Positions 1 through 8,405 of a DNA stretch of 53,907 bases are shown one piece after another (positions within the stretch are counted from its first letter, which is position 1; each line of letters begins with the position of its first letter). Location of the stretch: NCBI GenBank assembly GCA_902802805.1, contig CADCNE010000008.1, positions 35,307 through 89,213 of the forward strand, written 5' to 3'. The translations under genes and the position numbers were made by a program. The notes beneath the pieces were generated by a model. That model did no database searches. It saw only the letters and a list, made by a program, of their open reading frames with translations, and was not told where the DNA came from. The stretch comes from an uncultured Eubacteriales bacterium. GTDB taxonomy: Bacteria > Bacillota > Clostridia > Christensenellales > CAG-138.

Positions 1-139
1 CAAGTACTGCACGCAGCGGTGTATCGATGAGGAGCCCAAGCTGGTAAAGGTCAGCGACAAACAGTCGATCAGATGCTTCTATCCCAACAAGGAGGAACGG
101 AACAGTGCCGAACACAAAGAAATTACTGTCCATTACTAA
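1..139 (+). CDS. Oligopeptide ABC transporter ATP-binding protein, C-terminal end (partial)
   Basis: Only the last 45 codons are present; the frame enters at base 2 and ends at TAA 137-139. The fragment starts KYCTQRC and continues with an EEPKL stretch and a final Cys before the tail. This matches the Cys-containing C-terminal extension (oligo_HPY) of OppD/DppD-type ATPases, in which a CxxRC...C pattern follows the nucleotide-binding domain. It overlaps the next gene by 35 bases, so the two are translationally linked. Since the next gene is OppF-like, this is most likely the OppD partner of the same importer. The family call rests on a short tail plus context. Confidence 0.6.
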   Translation, partial: KYCTQRCIDEEPKLVKVSDKQSIRCFYPNKEERNSAEHKEITVHY

Positions 140-1718
140 TCTAAAGAAGTATTTTCCGGTCGCTAAATCCTCCATTTTCCAGAAGAACAAGCTGTATGTT
201 CGGGCGAATGAGGACATCACGATCGACATATACGAAGGCGAGACCCTGGGCGTCGTGGGCGAGTCCGGCTGCGGCAAGTCCACCTTGGGTCGCGTGCTCC
301 TGCAGCTCTATTCTCAGACCGCGGGCTGTTCCCTCTACTATGGCGTCACCCTGGACGAGCTGACCCCCAGCTACGTGAAGGACACCATCGTAAACGAGGC
401 GAAGTACAGGAAAAAGCTCCAGAAAGCCACCGAGAAAGCCGACGAGCTAGAAAAGAAGGTGGAGGAAGCGGGCGGCGAGGACGGCGCGGATTTCTATCTC
501 CTCCAGGAGTGCAGCATCGCCAAGTGCGAGGTCCAGACCCATCTTAGCAACATCGTCAAGATCCTGGGCGGTTTCTTCGCCAAGGACGATCCCGAGGGCA
601 TGAAGCTCCTGCTGGACCTCTACAACGAGAACAAAAAGCGCAACAGGATCATGGAGCGCCGCCAGGCCGAGAAGGTGGACTTCGACCACTATGACACGGA
701 GGCCAAGGCCGCCGAGAGCTCCAAGGCCGCCGGGTTCGAACGCAAGCGGGACAGGGCCGCCGAGGCTCTCCAAAAGACCGACGCCGAGGTGGCGCAGCTG
801 GACGCCGTCATCGCCGACCTCCATGCCAAGCTGGACGCGGTGAAGGCCAAGTATAAGAACGACGCCGAATTCAACAAGTACGAGGCCATGCTGGACAACG
901 GCATCGACCTCGCTCGCCTGAACTACAAGGAGATGCGGGGCCTTCGCCGGGACCTGCAGATCATCTTCCAGGACCCCTACTCATCGCTGAACCCCCGCTT
1001 CACCGTGGGCCAGATCATCGAGGAAGGCCTGGTCACCCACCACTTCTTCAAGCACGGCTCCGCCAAGCTCCGCGCCTACATCGTGGAGACCATGGAGAAG
1101 TGCGGCCTGCAGGAGTACATGCTCCACCGCTACCCCCACCAGTTCTCTGGTGGCCAGCGGCAGCGTATCTGCATCGCTCGGGCCCTGGCGGTCCAACCCA
1201 AGTTCGTGGTCTGCGACGAGTGCGTGTCCGCGCTGGACGTGTCCATCCAGTCCCAGATCATCAACCTGCTGCAGGAGTTGAAGGAGAAGCAGCACCTCAC
1301 GTACATGTTCATCTCCCATGACCTCAGCGTGGTCAAGTTCATCTCCGACCGCATCGCCGTCATGTACCTGGGCAACATCGTGGAGCTGGCAGACAAGAAG
1401 ACCATCTTCGACGATCCCCGCCATCCCTACACTGTGGCCCTGCTTTCCTCCATTCCCACCACGGAGCCCGGCTCCGCCGACAAGGAGAAGATCATTCTGG
1501 AGGGCAACATCCCCAGCCCCGTGAACCCGCCCGCCGGCTGCAAGTTCTGCACCCGCTGCTACATGGCTACCGACAAGTGCCGCCGGGTGTCTCCGCCCTT
1601 GGTGGAGATCGAGCCCAACCACTTCTGTGCCTGCCACTATCCGCAGCGGAAGCTGGGCGAGCACAAGGAGTTCCTGTTCGACGTGAAGACCACCAAGTCG
1701 GACAAGGCCGGAGCATAA
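105..1718 (+). CDS. oppF: OppF/DppF-type peptide ABC transporter ATPase with large charged helical insertion
   Basis: ATP-hydrolysing subunit of a peptide importer. The start is GTG 105, about nine bases after AAGGAGG (89-95). Walker A GESGCGKS is at residues 52-59, the Q-loop in QIIFQDP at Gln289, signature FSGGQRQ at 347-353, Walker B ending CDE at 370-372, switch His405, and an oligo_HPY-like Cys tail near 478-492. The protein has 537 residues against about 330 for the family. In the OppF at 5488-6492, 47 residues separate Walker A from the Q-loop; here it is about 230, so roughly 183 residues are inserted at about 85-275. The insert is rich in Lys, Glu and Ala with heptad-like runs, consistent with a coiled coil. 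The usual DEP after Walker B is DEC. A functional ATPase is likely; the insert's role is unknown. Confidence 0.9.
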   Translation: MPNTKKLLSITNLKKYFPVAKSSIFQKNKLYVRANEDITIDIYEGETLGVVGESGCGKSTLGRVLLQLYSQTAGCSLYYGVTLDELTPSYVKDTIVNEAKYRKKLQKATEKADELEKKVEEAGGEDGADFYLLQECSIAKCEVQTHLSNIVKILGGFFAKDDPEGMKLLLDLYNENKKRNRIMERRQAEKVDFDHYDTEAKAAESSKAAGFERKRDRAAEALQKTDAEVAQLDAVIADLHAKLDAVKAKYKNDAEFNKYEAMLDNGIDLARLNYKEMRGLRRDLQIIFQDPYSSLNPRFTVGQIIEEGLVTHHFFKHGSAKLRAYIVETMEKCGLQEYMLHRYPHQFSGGQRQRICIARALAVQPKFVVCDECVSALDVSIQSQIINLLQELKEKQHLTYMFISHDLSVVKFISDRIAVMYLGNIVELADKKTIFDDPRHPYTVALLSSIPTTEPGSADKEKIILEGNIPSPVNPPAGCKFCTRCYMATDKCRRVSPPLVEIEPNHFCACHYPQRKLGEHKEFLFDVKTTKSDKAGA

Positions 1719-1721
1719 GCC

Positions 1722-1892
1722 ATGCGGGACTCCGAAGCGCAGCGAAAGGAGCTGGGCGGGGAACAGGACCCCGTTCTGGAGAAGAAGGACCCCCTGGCCA
1801 TGTGGATATCGGGCCTGCTGGTCATCGGCCTCCCCTGCCTGCTGCTGATCCTGCTCATCGTGGGCGTCACCGTGCTGCTCTTTGGCCGGTGA
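1722..1892 (+). CDS. Small single-pass membrane protein coupled to OppF
   Basis: A 56-codon frame starts with ATG three bases after the OppF stop and ends at TGA 1890-1892. The first 27 residues are charged (MRDSEAQRKELGGEQ, then a Lys-Lys-Asp stretch). A strongly hydrophobic segment of about 26 residues follows (around WISGLLVIGLPCLLL), ending LLFGR, which predicts one membrane helix. There is no separate ribosome site, so translation is probably coupled to the upstream ATPase. I do not recognise the family. The position suggests an accessory membrane peptide of the transporter; this is inference. A terminator-like hairpin follows. Confidence 0.55.
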   Translation: MRDSEAQRKELGGEQDPVLEKKDPLAMWISGLLVIGLPCLLLILLIVGVTVLLFGR

Positions 1893-1915
1893 GGCCCGCC
1901 GAAAGACGACCAATA

Positions 1916-1950
1916 CGGGTCCAACGGTGCTACCCCGTTGGGCCCGTTCC
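1916..1950 (+). terminator. Possible terminator of first opp operon
   Basis: Twelve-pair stem CGGGTCCAACGG (1916-1927) / CCGTTGGGCCCG (1935-1946) with one G-U pair and a 7-base loop. The U-tract after it is weak (TTCCGTTGTG), so termination may be partial. Confidence 0.5.
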
Positions 1951-2053
1951 GTTGTGAATGGCACTAAAGATGAAAACCCTGCACCGCCGGGCCTGTCGTA
2001 GCCGGAAAATGCAGGAATTCCAGCAAATCGCATGCGAATAATATACGATTCCC

Positions 2054-2082
2054 TTGACTTCACCAAAGTGACATGCTATAAT
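2054..2082 (+). promoter_or_regulatory. Sigma-A promoter of second opp operon
   Basis: TTGACT (2054-2059), 17-base spacer, TATAAT (2077-2082), with an extended -10 TG at 2074-2075. It lies 70 bases before the first permease gene and marks the start of a separate transcription unit. Confidence 0.85.
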
Positions 2083-2152
2083 CGCTTTACATTTTTACCG
2101 GAAAACCGGTGTTTTTCCATGCCGTGACCGAAAGACAGAGAAAGGAGAGTCC

Positions 2153-3094
2153 ATGGGAACGTACATCCTCAAGCGGATCGTGGGGTCGATCCTGATCCTG
2201 CTGCTCATCATGGTCGTGACCTTTTTGCTGATGAACGCCATCCCCGGCAGCCCGTTTCTGACAGAGAAGTCCACGCCGGAGCAGATCGCCATGGCCGAGG
2301 CCAAGTACGGACTCGATAAACCGCTGCACATCCAGCTCTGGAACTACATCAAGAACTACCTGAAGGGGGATCTGGGCACGTCGCTGAAGATGCAGGAGGG
2401 GACCCCGGTGAAGACCATCATCTTCCATCAGGGCAAGTTCCTCCTGTCCATCAAGCTGGGCGCCTTTGCGCTGCTGCTGGCGGTGTGCGTGGGCATCCCG
2501 CTGGGGTGCCTGGCCGCGTTCTACCGGGGCTCCTGGCTGGATGGGCTGCTGCGGGTCGTCACCACCATCGGCGTGGCCATCCCCACCTTCGTGCTGGCGG
2601 CGCTGCTCCTCGTGGTGTTCTCCGTGAAGCTCAAATGGGTGCCCACCCTCAGCGGGAGCCTGACCGAGGCCAAGAGCTATATCCTGCCCGTCATCAGCCT
2701 CTCCTCTTATTACACCTGCTACATCGCCAAGCTCATGCGGACCAGCATGCTGGACGCCATCAACCAGGACTATATCCGCACCGCCCGCGCCAAGGGCGTC
2801 AAGACCAACGTCCTGGTCCTCAAGCACGCCCTGAGGAACTCCCTCATCCCCGTGGTCACCTATCTTGGGCCCGTGACCGCCGGCATCATCACCGGCAGCT
2901 TCGTGGTGGAGTCCACCTTCTCGGTGCCGGGCCTCGGCAAATACTTCGTCCAGTGCGTCATGAGCCGGGATTACCCCGTCATCATGGCCACCACCGTGGT
3001 CCTGTCCGCCCTGGTCATCTTCGCCATGCTTCTGGTGGACATCGCCTATAAGCTGGTGGACCCGCGCATCACCCTGACCACCAAGGAGGACTGA
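2153..3094 (+). CDS. oppB: Peptide ABC transporter permease, OppB/DppB type
   Basis: Inner-membrane permease, 313 residues, normal for OppB. The N-terminus MGTYILKRIVGSILILLLI is the typical first helix. Several further hydrophobic segments follow, and the EAA loop (DYIRTARAKG, then LKHALRNSLIP) that contacts the ATPases is clear near residues 205-230. Ribosome site AAAGGAGAG ends a few bases before ATG 2153. It is the first gene of the five-gene operon to 8206 and pairs with the following OppC to form the channel. Substrate (di- or oligopeptide) cannot be read from sequence. Confidence 0.93.
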   Translation: MGTYILKRIVGSILILLLIMVVTFLLMNAIPGSPFLTEKSTPEQIAMAEAKYGLDKPLHIQLWNYIKNYLKGDLGTSLKMQEGTPVKTIIFHQGKFLLSIKLGAFALLLAVCVGIPLGCLAAFYRGSWLDGLLRVVTTIGVAIPTFVLAALLLVVFSVKLKWVPTLSGSLTEAKSYILPVISLSSYYTCYIAKLMRTSMLDAINQDYIRTARAKGVKTNVLVLKHALRNSLIPVVTYLGPVTAGIITGSFVVESTFSVPGLGKYFVQCVMSRDYPVIMATTVVLSALVIFAMLLVDIAYKLVDPRITLTTKED

Positions 3095-3097
3095 TCC

Positions 3098-4468
3098 ATG
3101 AAGAACACCTTTGCCAAGATCAGCCCCTTCCAGGTGGACCCGGAGAAGATTATGGAGACCTTCGGCATCCGGGACGACGACTTTACTTCCGCCTCCGCCC
3201 AGGAGAAGGAATCCATGGTGGAGATGCACAAATCCATCTCCTACTGGCAGGACGCCTGGCGCCGGTTCAAGGCCAACACCGTATCCATGGTGGCCCTCTT
3301 CGTGTTCCTGCTGTGCCTCGTCTTCGCCTTCATCGGCCCCAAGCTGATCCCCTACAACTACGCGGACCAGTACCGCACCGCCCAGAAGCTGGGCCCCTTT
3401 GAGTACAGCAGCAGCGAGGCCATCGTCCGCTCGGTCCAGAACAGCGCCGACGGGTTCCTCGCCACCGCCCTCAGGCCCGGAAGCTTGACCGCCATCAAGA
3501 AGGGCAATTATTTCATCCAGTCCGGCGGCAAGACCTACGCCTTCACCATGAAGAAGGCGGCGGAAAAGAGCGTGCTGCTGCTCAAGAAGAACGATCCGGA
3601 GCCCCTGCAGCTGGTGGCCGAAAAGGACATCCAGGACGGGACGTACACGAAATACACGGCCATCGAGTTCACGGACACGCCGGAGGAGGGCGCCACAGAG
3701 CTGAAGCTGGTGAAGCGGGTCTTCCCCCATGTGTTCGGCACCGATTCCCAGGGCCGTGACATCATGGCCCGGACCATGTACGGCGCCCGGGTGTCCATCA
3801 TCATCGGCATCATGGCCGCCCTGATCGTGCTGGTCATCGGCTCCCTCTACGGGGCCATCTCGGGCCTGTGCGGCGGGGTCGTGGACTTCATCATGATGCG
3901 CATCGTGGAGCTCATCTACTCCGTGCCCGAGGTGCTGATCGTGCTGCTCCTTCAGGTGGTCCTGAAGGACCCCCTGCAGCTGTGGTTCCAGAGCCATTCC
4001 GCCACCTCCGCCTTCGTCCGGGCCATGTCGGATCTGGGCGCGGGCATCGTCAGCATCTTCATCACCTTCGCCGTGCTCTACTGGGTCACCATGGCCCGGA
4101 TCATCCGCGGCCAGGTGCTGCAGCTCAAGAAGCAGGAGTACGTGACGGCGGCCACGGCCCTGGGCGCCTCCAACGCCCGGATCATCCGCAAGCACCTGCT
4201 GCCCAACTGCATCGGTCCCCTGGTCATCACCACGTGTCTGCAGATCCCGTCGGCCATCTTTTTGGAGTCCTTCCTGTCCTTCCTGGGCCTGGGCGTTTCG
4301 GCGCCCATGGCCAGCTTAGGCTCCCTGTGCTCGGACGCTCTGGAGACCATTTCCCTGTACCCCTACCGGCTGGTATTTCCCGCCATTATCCTCACCATCA
4401 TCGTGCTGACGCTGAATCTGGTGGGCGACGGCCTCCGGGACGCCCTGGATCCCCGGTTGAAAAAGTAA
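3098..4468 (+). CDS. oppC: Peptide ABC transporter permease, OppC/DppC type, with enlarged external loop
   Basis: Second channel subunit, starting three bases after the oppB stop with AAGGAGG inside the end of oppB. At 456 residues it is about 150 longer than usual. The N-terminal cytoplasmic tail (1-60) precedes the first helix (about 61-82). A region of about 115 residues (roughly 90-205), Lys- and Thr-rich, separates that helix from the conserved FGTDSQGRDIMAR motif; this loop is normally some 20-40 residues and faces outside. A second, smaller extension lies near LWFQSHSATSAF. The EAA loop (EYVTAATALGASNARI) is intact. The insert could help docking with the binding protein; that is speculation. 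Confidence 0.92.
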   Translation: MKNTFAKISPFQVDPEKIMETFGIRDDDFTSASAQEKESMVEMHKSISYWQDAWRRFKANTVSMVALFVFLLCLVFAFIGPKLIPYNYADQYRTAQKLGPFEYSSSEAIVRSVQNSADGFLATALRPGSLTAIKKGNYFIQSGGKTYAFTMKKAAEKSVLLLKKNDPEPLQLVAEKDIQDGTYTKYTAIEFTDTPEEGATELKLVKRVFPHVFGTDSQGRDIMARTMYGARVSIIIGIMAALIVLVIGSLYGAISGLCGGVVDFIMMRIVELIYSVPEVLIVLLLQVVLKDPLQLWFQSHSATSAFVRAMSDLGAGIVSIFITFAVLYWVTMARIIRGQVLQLKKQEYVTAATALGASNARIIRKHLLPNCIGPLVITTCLQIPSAIFLESFLSFLGLGVSAPMASLGSLCSDALETISLYPYRLVFPAIILTIIVLTLNLVGDGLRDALDPRLKK

Positions 4469-4480
4469 AGGAGGAGCCGT

Positions 4481-5491
4481 ATGGAAGAAAACAAGCTGCT
4501 TCTCAAGGTGAAGGATCTGAAGGTGTCCTTCTTCACCCCTGCCGGGGAGGTCAAGGCGGTGGACGGCATCTCCTACTCCCTGGGCTATAACGAGGTCATG
4601 GGCGTGGTGGGCGAGTCCGGCTCCGGCAAGAGCGTGGAGGCCTACTCCATCATCGGTCTTTTGCAGAATCCGGGCAAGGTCATCGGCGGCTCCATCGAAT
4701 TCGAGGGGGAGGACCTGCTCAGCTACACGCCCGAGCAGATGCGGCAGTTCAGGGGCAACAAGGTCAGCATGATCTTCCAGAACCCCATGACCTGTCTGAA
4801 CCCCGTATACACCATCGGCAACCAGCTCACCGAGGCCCTGACCTGCCACGACAGGACCATCTCCAAGGAGGAAGCCCGCAGGAAGGCCATCGAGATGCTG
4901 GAGCTGGTGGGCATCAACAACGCCGAAAAGCGCATGAACCAGTACCCCCACGAGTTCTCCGGCGGCATGCGGCAGCGGGCCATGATCGCCATGGCGCTGA
5001 TCTGCTCGCCCAAGCTGTTGATCGCGGACGAGCCCACCACGGCTCTCGACGTGACCATCCAGGCCCAGATCCTGGAGCTCATGAAGGATCTGCAGCGGAA
5101 GGAGAACACCTCCATCATCTTCATCACCCACAACCTGGGCGTGGTGGCGGAGATCTGCGATCGGGTCTCGGTCATGTACGCGGGCCGGATCGTGGAGCAG
5201 GGGAAGGTGAACGACATCTTCTATCATCCGGAGCACCCCTACACGAGGCGGCTTTTGCAGTCCATCCCGCGCCTTGACGAGGAGGACGACGAGCGGCTCG
5301 TCCCCATCGAGGGCACGCCCATCGACCTTCTGAACCCGCCTCAGGGCTGCAACTTCGGGCCCCGGTGCACGGAGTGCATGAAGATCTGCCTCCGGCAGAA
5401 ACCGCCCTTTGCTCAGGTGGGCGAGGACCATATCTCGGCCTGCTGGCTCCACTTTATGGACGCGCTGAAGAAGGAGGGGGAGGACAAATGA
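4481..5491 (+). CDS. oppD: Peptide ABC transporter ATPase, OppD/DppD type
   Basis: Cytoplasmic ATPase of 336 residues, normal length. Walker A GESGSGKS (44-51), Q-loop IFQNPM, signature FSGGMRQR, Walker [13 protein letters not shown] and switch His in ITHNLG are all intact. The C-terminal oligo_HPY Cys pattern ([15 protein letters not shown]) is present. AAAGGAGGAG precedes ATG 4481. The stop overlaps the next start by four bases (ATGA), so OppD and OppF are coupled, as expected for a heterodimeric ATPase pair. Confidence 0.95.
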   Translation: MEENKLLLKVKDLKVSFFTPAGEVKAVDGISYSLGYNEVMGVVGESGSGKSVEAYSIIGLLQNPGKVIGGSIEFEGEDLLSYTPEQMRQFRGNKVSMIFQNPMTCLNPVYTIGNQLTEALTCHDRTISKEEARRKAIEMLELVGINNAEKRMNQYPHEFSGGMRQRAMIAMALICSPKLLIADEPTTALDVTIQAQILELMKDLQRKENTSIIFITHNLGVVAEICDRVSVMYAGRIVEQGKVNDIFYHPEHPYTRRLLQSIPRLDEEDDERLVPIEGTPIDLLNPPQGCNFGPRCTECMKICLRQKPPFAQVGEDHISACWLHFMDALKKEGEDK

Positions 5492-6492
5492 GCGACCAAA
5501 CCCGTAAAAAGCTGGTGGAGGTGGAGAACCTTCGCAAGTACTTCACCGTGAAGGGCAACAAGCTTTTGGAAAAGAAGTACGTCCAGGCGGTGGAATCTGT
5601 GTCCCTGTCCATCTACAAGGGCGAGACGCTGGGCCTGGTGGGCGAATCGGGCTGCGGCAAGACCACCCTGGGGCGGACCATCATCCGGCTTTACGAGCCC
5701 ACGGCGGGCCGCATCGTCTACGACGGCACGCCCATCTACGACAAGGAGAAAAACATCTCCGTTAAGATGCTCCCCTACCGGCGCAAGATGCAGATCATCT
5801 TCCAGGACCCCTCGGGCTCTCTGGACCCCCGCATGACCGTGGGCGAGATCATCGGCGAGGCGCTGGACATCCATGGCCTGGCGCCCTCCAAGAAGGAGCG
5901 CACGGAGCGCATCCGGCAGCTTTTGGAGGAGGTGGGCCTCAATACGGAGCACGCCAACCGCTTCCCCCACGAGTTTTCCGGCGGTCAGCAGCAGCGGGTG
6001 GGCATCGCAAGGGCCCTCGCCGTGGACCCGGAGTTCATCGTCTGCGACGAGCCCATCTCGGCTCTCGACGTGTCCATCCAGTCCCAGGTGGTGAACATGC
6101 TGGAGGATCTGCAGACCAACAAGGGGCTCACGTACCTGTTCATCGCCCACGACGTGTCCGTGGTCCGGCACATTTCGGACCGGATCGGCGTCATGTACCT
6201 GGGGTGCCTGGTGGAGCTCGCAGAGAGCCATGAGCTCTGCAACCATCCAATCCACCCCTACACCAAGACCCTGTTGTCCGCCGTGCCCCTGCCCGACCCC
6301 GAGAAGAGCAGGGCCCGTCAGCGGATATTGCTGGAGGGGGACATCCCCAGCCCCATCAACCCGCCTTCCGGCTGTCGGTTCCATACCCGGTGCCCCTACG
6401 CCACGGACCGCTGCCGCCAGGAGATGCCCGTATTGAAAGAATATGGGCCCGGACACTTCGGCGCTTGCCATCTGCTGGAACAGAATGGTTAG
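5488..6492 (+). CDS. oppF: Peptide ABC transporter ATPase, OppF/DppF type
   Basis: Second ATPase of the same transporter, 334 residues. I chose ATG 5488, overlapping the oppD stop, preceded by GGAGGGGGAGG; the frame is open further upstream but lies inside oppD there. Walker A GESGCGKT (52-59), Q-loop QIIFQDP (Gln106), signature FSGGQQQR, Walker [10 protein letters not shown], and switch His in IAHD are complete. The Cys tail [15 protein letters not shown] is the OppF form. It has no insertion and serves as an internal comparison for the enlarged OppF at 105-1718. Confidence 0.95.
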   Translation: MSDQTRKKLVEVENLRKYFTVKGNKLLEKKYVQAVESVSLSIYKGETLGLVGESGCGKTTLGRTIIRLYEPTAGRIVYDGTPIYDKEKNISVKMLPYRRKMQIIFQDPSGSLDPRMTVGEIIGEALDIHGLAPSKKERTERIRQLLEEVGLNTEHANRFPHEFSGGQQQRVGIARALAVDPEFIVCDEPISALDVSIQSQVVNMLEDLQTNKGLTYLFIAHDVSVVRHISDRIGVMYLGCLVELAESHELCNHPIHPYTKTLLSAVPLPDPEKSRARQRILLEGDIPSPINPPSGCRFHTRCPYATDRCRQEMPVLKEYGPGHFGACHLLEQNG

Positions 6493-6538
6493 CATATAAT
6501 CGGTCGAAAGACTGAAAATCCAAAAGGAGGAAAGAACA

Positions 6539-8206
6539 ATGAAGAAACTCGTAGCTCTGCTTCTCGTGCTGTGCTTGGCGTTCTCCTCCGTGGCCATCTC
6601 CGCCGCGGACGAGCCCTTCGTGATCAACGCCTGCATCGCATCCGAGCCTGAGACCATCGACCCCTCTCTGATCAGCTCTGTGGACGGTTCCACCTACACC
6701 CAGCATCAGTTTGAGAATCTGATGAAGTATCAGATGGTCGATCAGAACCCCGCCAATGATCCCAACATGAAGCTCACTGAGGTCGTCAAGGGCCAGGCCA
6801 AGGACTACACCATCAGCGACGACAAGACCGTCTACACCTTCACGCTCCGTGACGACATCTTCTGGTCCGACGGCGAGCCCGTGAAGGCTCAGGACTGGGT
6901 GTTCTCCTGGCAGCGCCTGGTGGACCCCGCCACCGCCTCTGACTACGGCTACTTCCTGGACAACATCGTCCTGAACGCCGCCGCCATTCAGGCCGGTGAG
7001 AAGGACAAGAGCGAACTGGGCATCAAGGCTCTGGACGACAAGACCCTGGAGATCACCCTGGAGGCCCCCTGTGCCTACTTCCTGGAGATGTGCGCGTTCG
7101 CTTCCCTGGTGCCCCTCCGCGAGGACGTGGTGAAGGACGGCTGGACCGAGCCCGCCAACCTGGTCGTCAACGGCCCCTACAAGATCACCGAGTGGGTCCA
7201 CGACAGCTACATCAAGATGGAGAAGAACGACAAGTACTATGACGTGGCCAACCTGGGCCCCGATGCCATCATTTGGTGGCTGAGCGACAGCGAGACCGCC
7301 ATTCTCTCCGCCTATCAGTCCGGTGAGTATCAGTTCATCGAGAGCTTCCCCACCGACATGCTCCAGAGCCTGGTGGACTCCGGCGACTGCTTCATCAATC
7401 CCTATGTGGGCACCTACTACCTGTACCTGAACTGCTCCAAGATCACGGATTGGCGTGTTCGTGCGGCCATGGTTCTCTCCGTGGACCGTGAGAACATCGT
7501 CGAGAACGTGACCCAGGGGGGCCAGTCGCCCGCCACCGGCTTCGTTGCCTCCGGCATCCTGGATTCCACCGGTGCTGACTTCGCCTTCGGCGTGTCCGAG
7601 CTGGGCGCTCTGTACACCTGGCTGGCCGAGCAGTATCCCGACGCCGACCTGGAGACCTACTCCGGCCGCTGCGATCTCGCCCTCGAGCTCTACAACGCCG
7701 CTGTGGCGGATGGCGCCTGGGATCCCAACACCACCGTGGAGTACAACTTCAACACCTCTGAGACCCACAAGGCCATCGCTGAGGCCTGCGGCCACGACTG
7801 GGAGACCGTTCTCGGCATGAAGATCAACCTGGCCAACCAGGAGTGGGCGACCTACACCAACGGCCTCGGCGAGCACAAGTTCGGTGTGGCGCGCCTCGGC
7901 TGGATCGCTGACTACAACGATCCCATCACCTACCTGGAGCTCCTCGTCACCGGCAACAGCTACAACTACGGTCTCTATGAGAACCCTGCTTATGACGAGA
8001 AGATCACCAACGCCAAAGCTATGCTGGCCGGCGCCGACCGTGACCAGCTGCTGTATGAGGCCGAGGAGACCCTGTTCGGTGAGGGTGGCTTCCCTGTCTG
8101 CCCTGTGTACTACTACACCAACATGTACTGCAGCAAGGGCCTGACCAACCTCGGTTACACCACCATGGGGTACTTCTTCTTCATGTACGCCAAGCCCGCC
8201 GCCTGA
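6539..8206 (+). CDS. oppA: Peptide-binding protein of ABC transporter (SBP_bac_5 family)
   Basis: Extracellular receptor of the importer, 555 residues, normal for OppA. It starts with signal peptide MKKLVALLLVLCLAFSS ending at ISA|ADEP, followed by the family opening EPETIDPSL and a DNIFWSDGEPV-like segment (DDIFWSDGEPVKA). AAAGGAGGAAAG lies just before ATG 6539. Odd point: the only signal-region Cys (residue 12) is in LVLC, which is not a lipobox, and no Cys follows the predicted cleavage site, whereas Gram-positive OppA proteins are usually lipid-anchored. A TATAAT-like box at 6495-6500 could give extra transcription. A strong terminator follows. Confidence 0.94.
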   Translation: MKKLVALLLVLCLAFSSVAISAADEPFVINACIASEPETIDPSLISSVDGSTYTQHQFENLMKYQMVDQNPANDPNMKLTEVVKGQAKDYTISDDKTVYTFTLRDDIFWSDGEPVKAQDWVFSWQRLVDPATASDYGYFLDNIVLNAAAIQAGEKDKSELGIKALDDKTLEITLEAPCAYFLEMCAFASLVPLREDVVKDGWTEPANLVVNGPYKITEWVHDSYIKMEKNDKYYDVANLGPDAIIWWLSDSETAILSAYQSGEYQFIESFPTDMLQSLVDSGDCFINPYVGTYYLYLNCSKITDWRVRAAMVLSVDRENIVENVTQGGQSPATGFVASGILDSTGADFAFGVSELGALYTWLAEQYPDADLETYSGRCDLALELYNAAVADGAWDPNTTVEYNFNTSETHKAIAEACGHDWETVLGMKINLANQEWATYTNGLGEHKFGVARLGWIADYNDPITYLELLVTGNSYNYGLYENPAYDEKITNAKAMLAGADRDQLLYEAEETLFGEGGFPVCPVYYYTNMYCSKGLTNLGYTTMGYFFFMYAKPAA

Positions 8207-8238
8207 TCGATCCTGCGGTCAAGTGACAGCCAATGAAA

Positions 8239-8270
8239 GGGGGCTGAGCCAAGCGCTCAGCCCCCTTTTT
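8239..8270 (+). terminator. Rho-independent terminator of opp operon
   Basis: Eleven-pair perfect stem GGGGGCTGAGC (8239-8249) / GCTCAGCCCCC (8255-8265), 5-base loop, then TTTTT and an AT-rich tail. Confidence 0.95.
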
Positions 8271-8299
8271 ATATATTCGTTTGGGCCGGGGAAAAGCCC

Positions 8300-8327
8300 T
8301 TGCGCTTTATCAGGACCGTGTTACAAT
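8300..8327 (+). promoter_or_regulatory. Promoter of glutamine synthetase/glutaminase cluster
   Basis: TTGCGC (8300-8305), 16-base spacer, TACAAT (8322-8327), about 80 bases before the ATG at 8406. It starts a new unit after the opp terminator. Confidence 0.7.
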
Positions 8328-8405
8328 AGGGCTGGACGACGCCCAAAAGCGCCCGCAAAGGGGCGCAGACCCATGCGAAGAAAAGCTTTCGGAAGGAGAG
8401 AGAAC

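Noticed and set aside
2087..4195. A 702-codon minus-strand open frame over the oppB/oppC genes
   Set aside because: Its Gly/His/Asp-rich translation is the usual artefact of GC-rich antisense frames; the + strand holds well-conserved permeases and a clear promoter.
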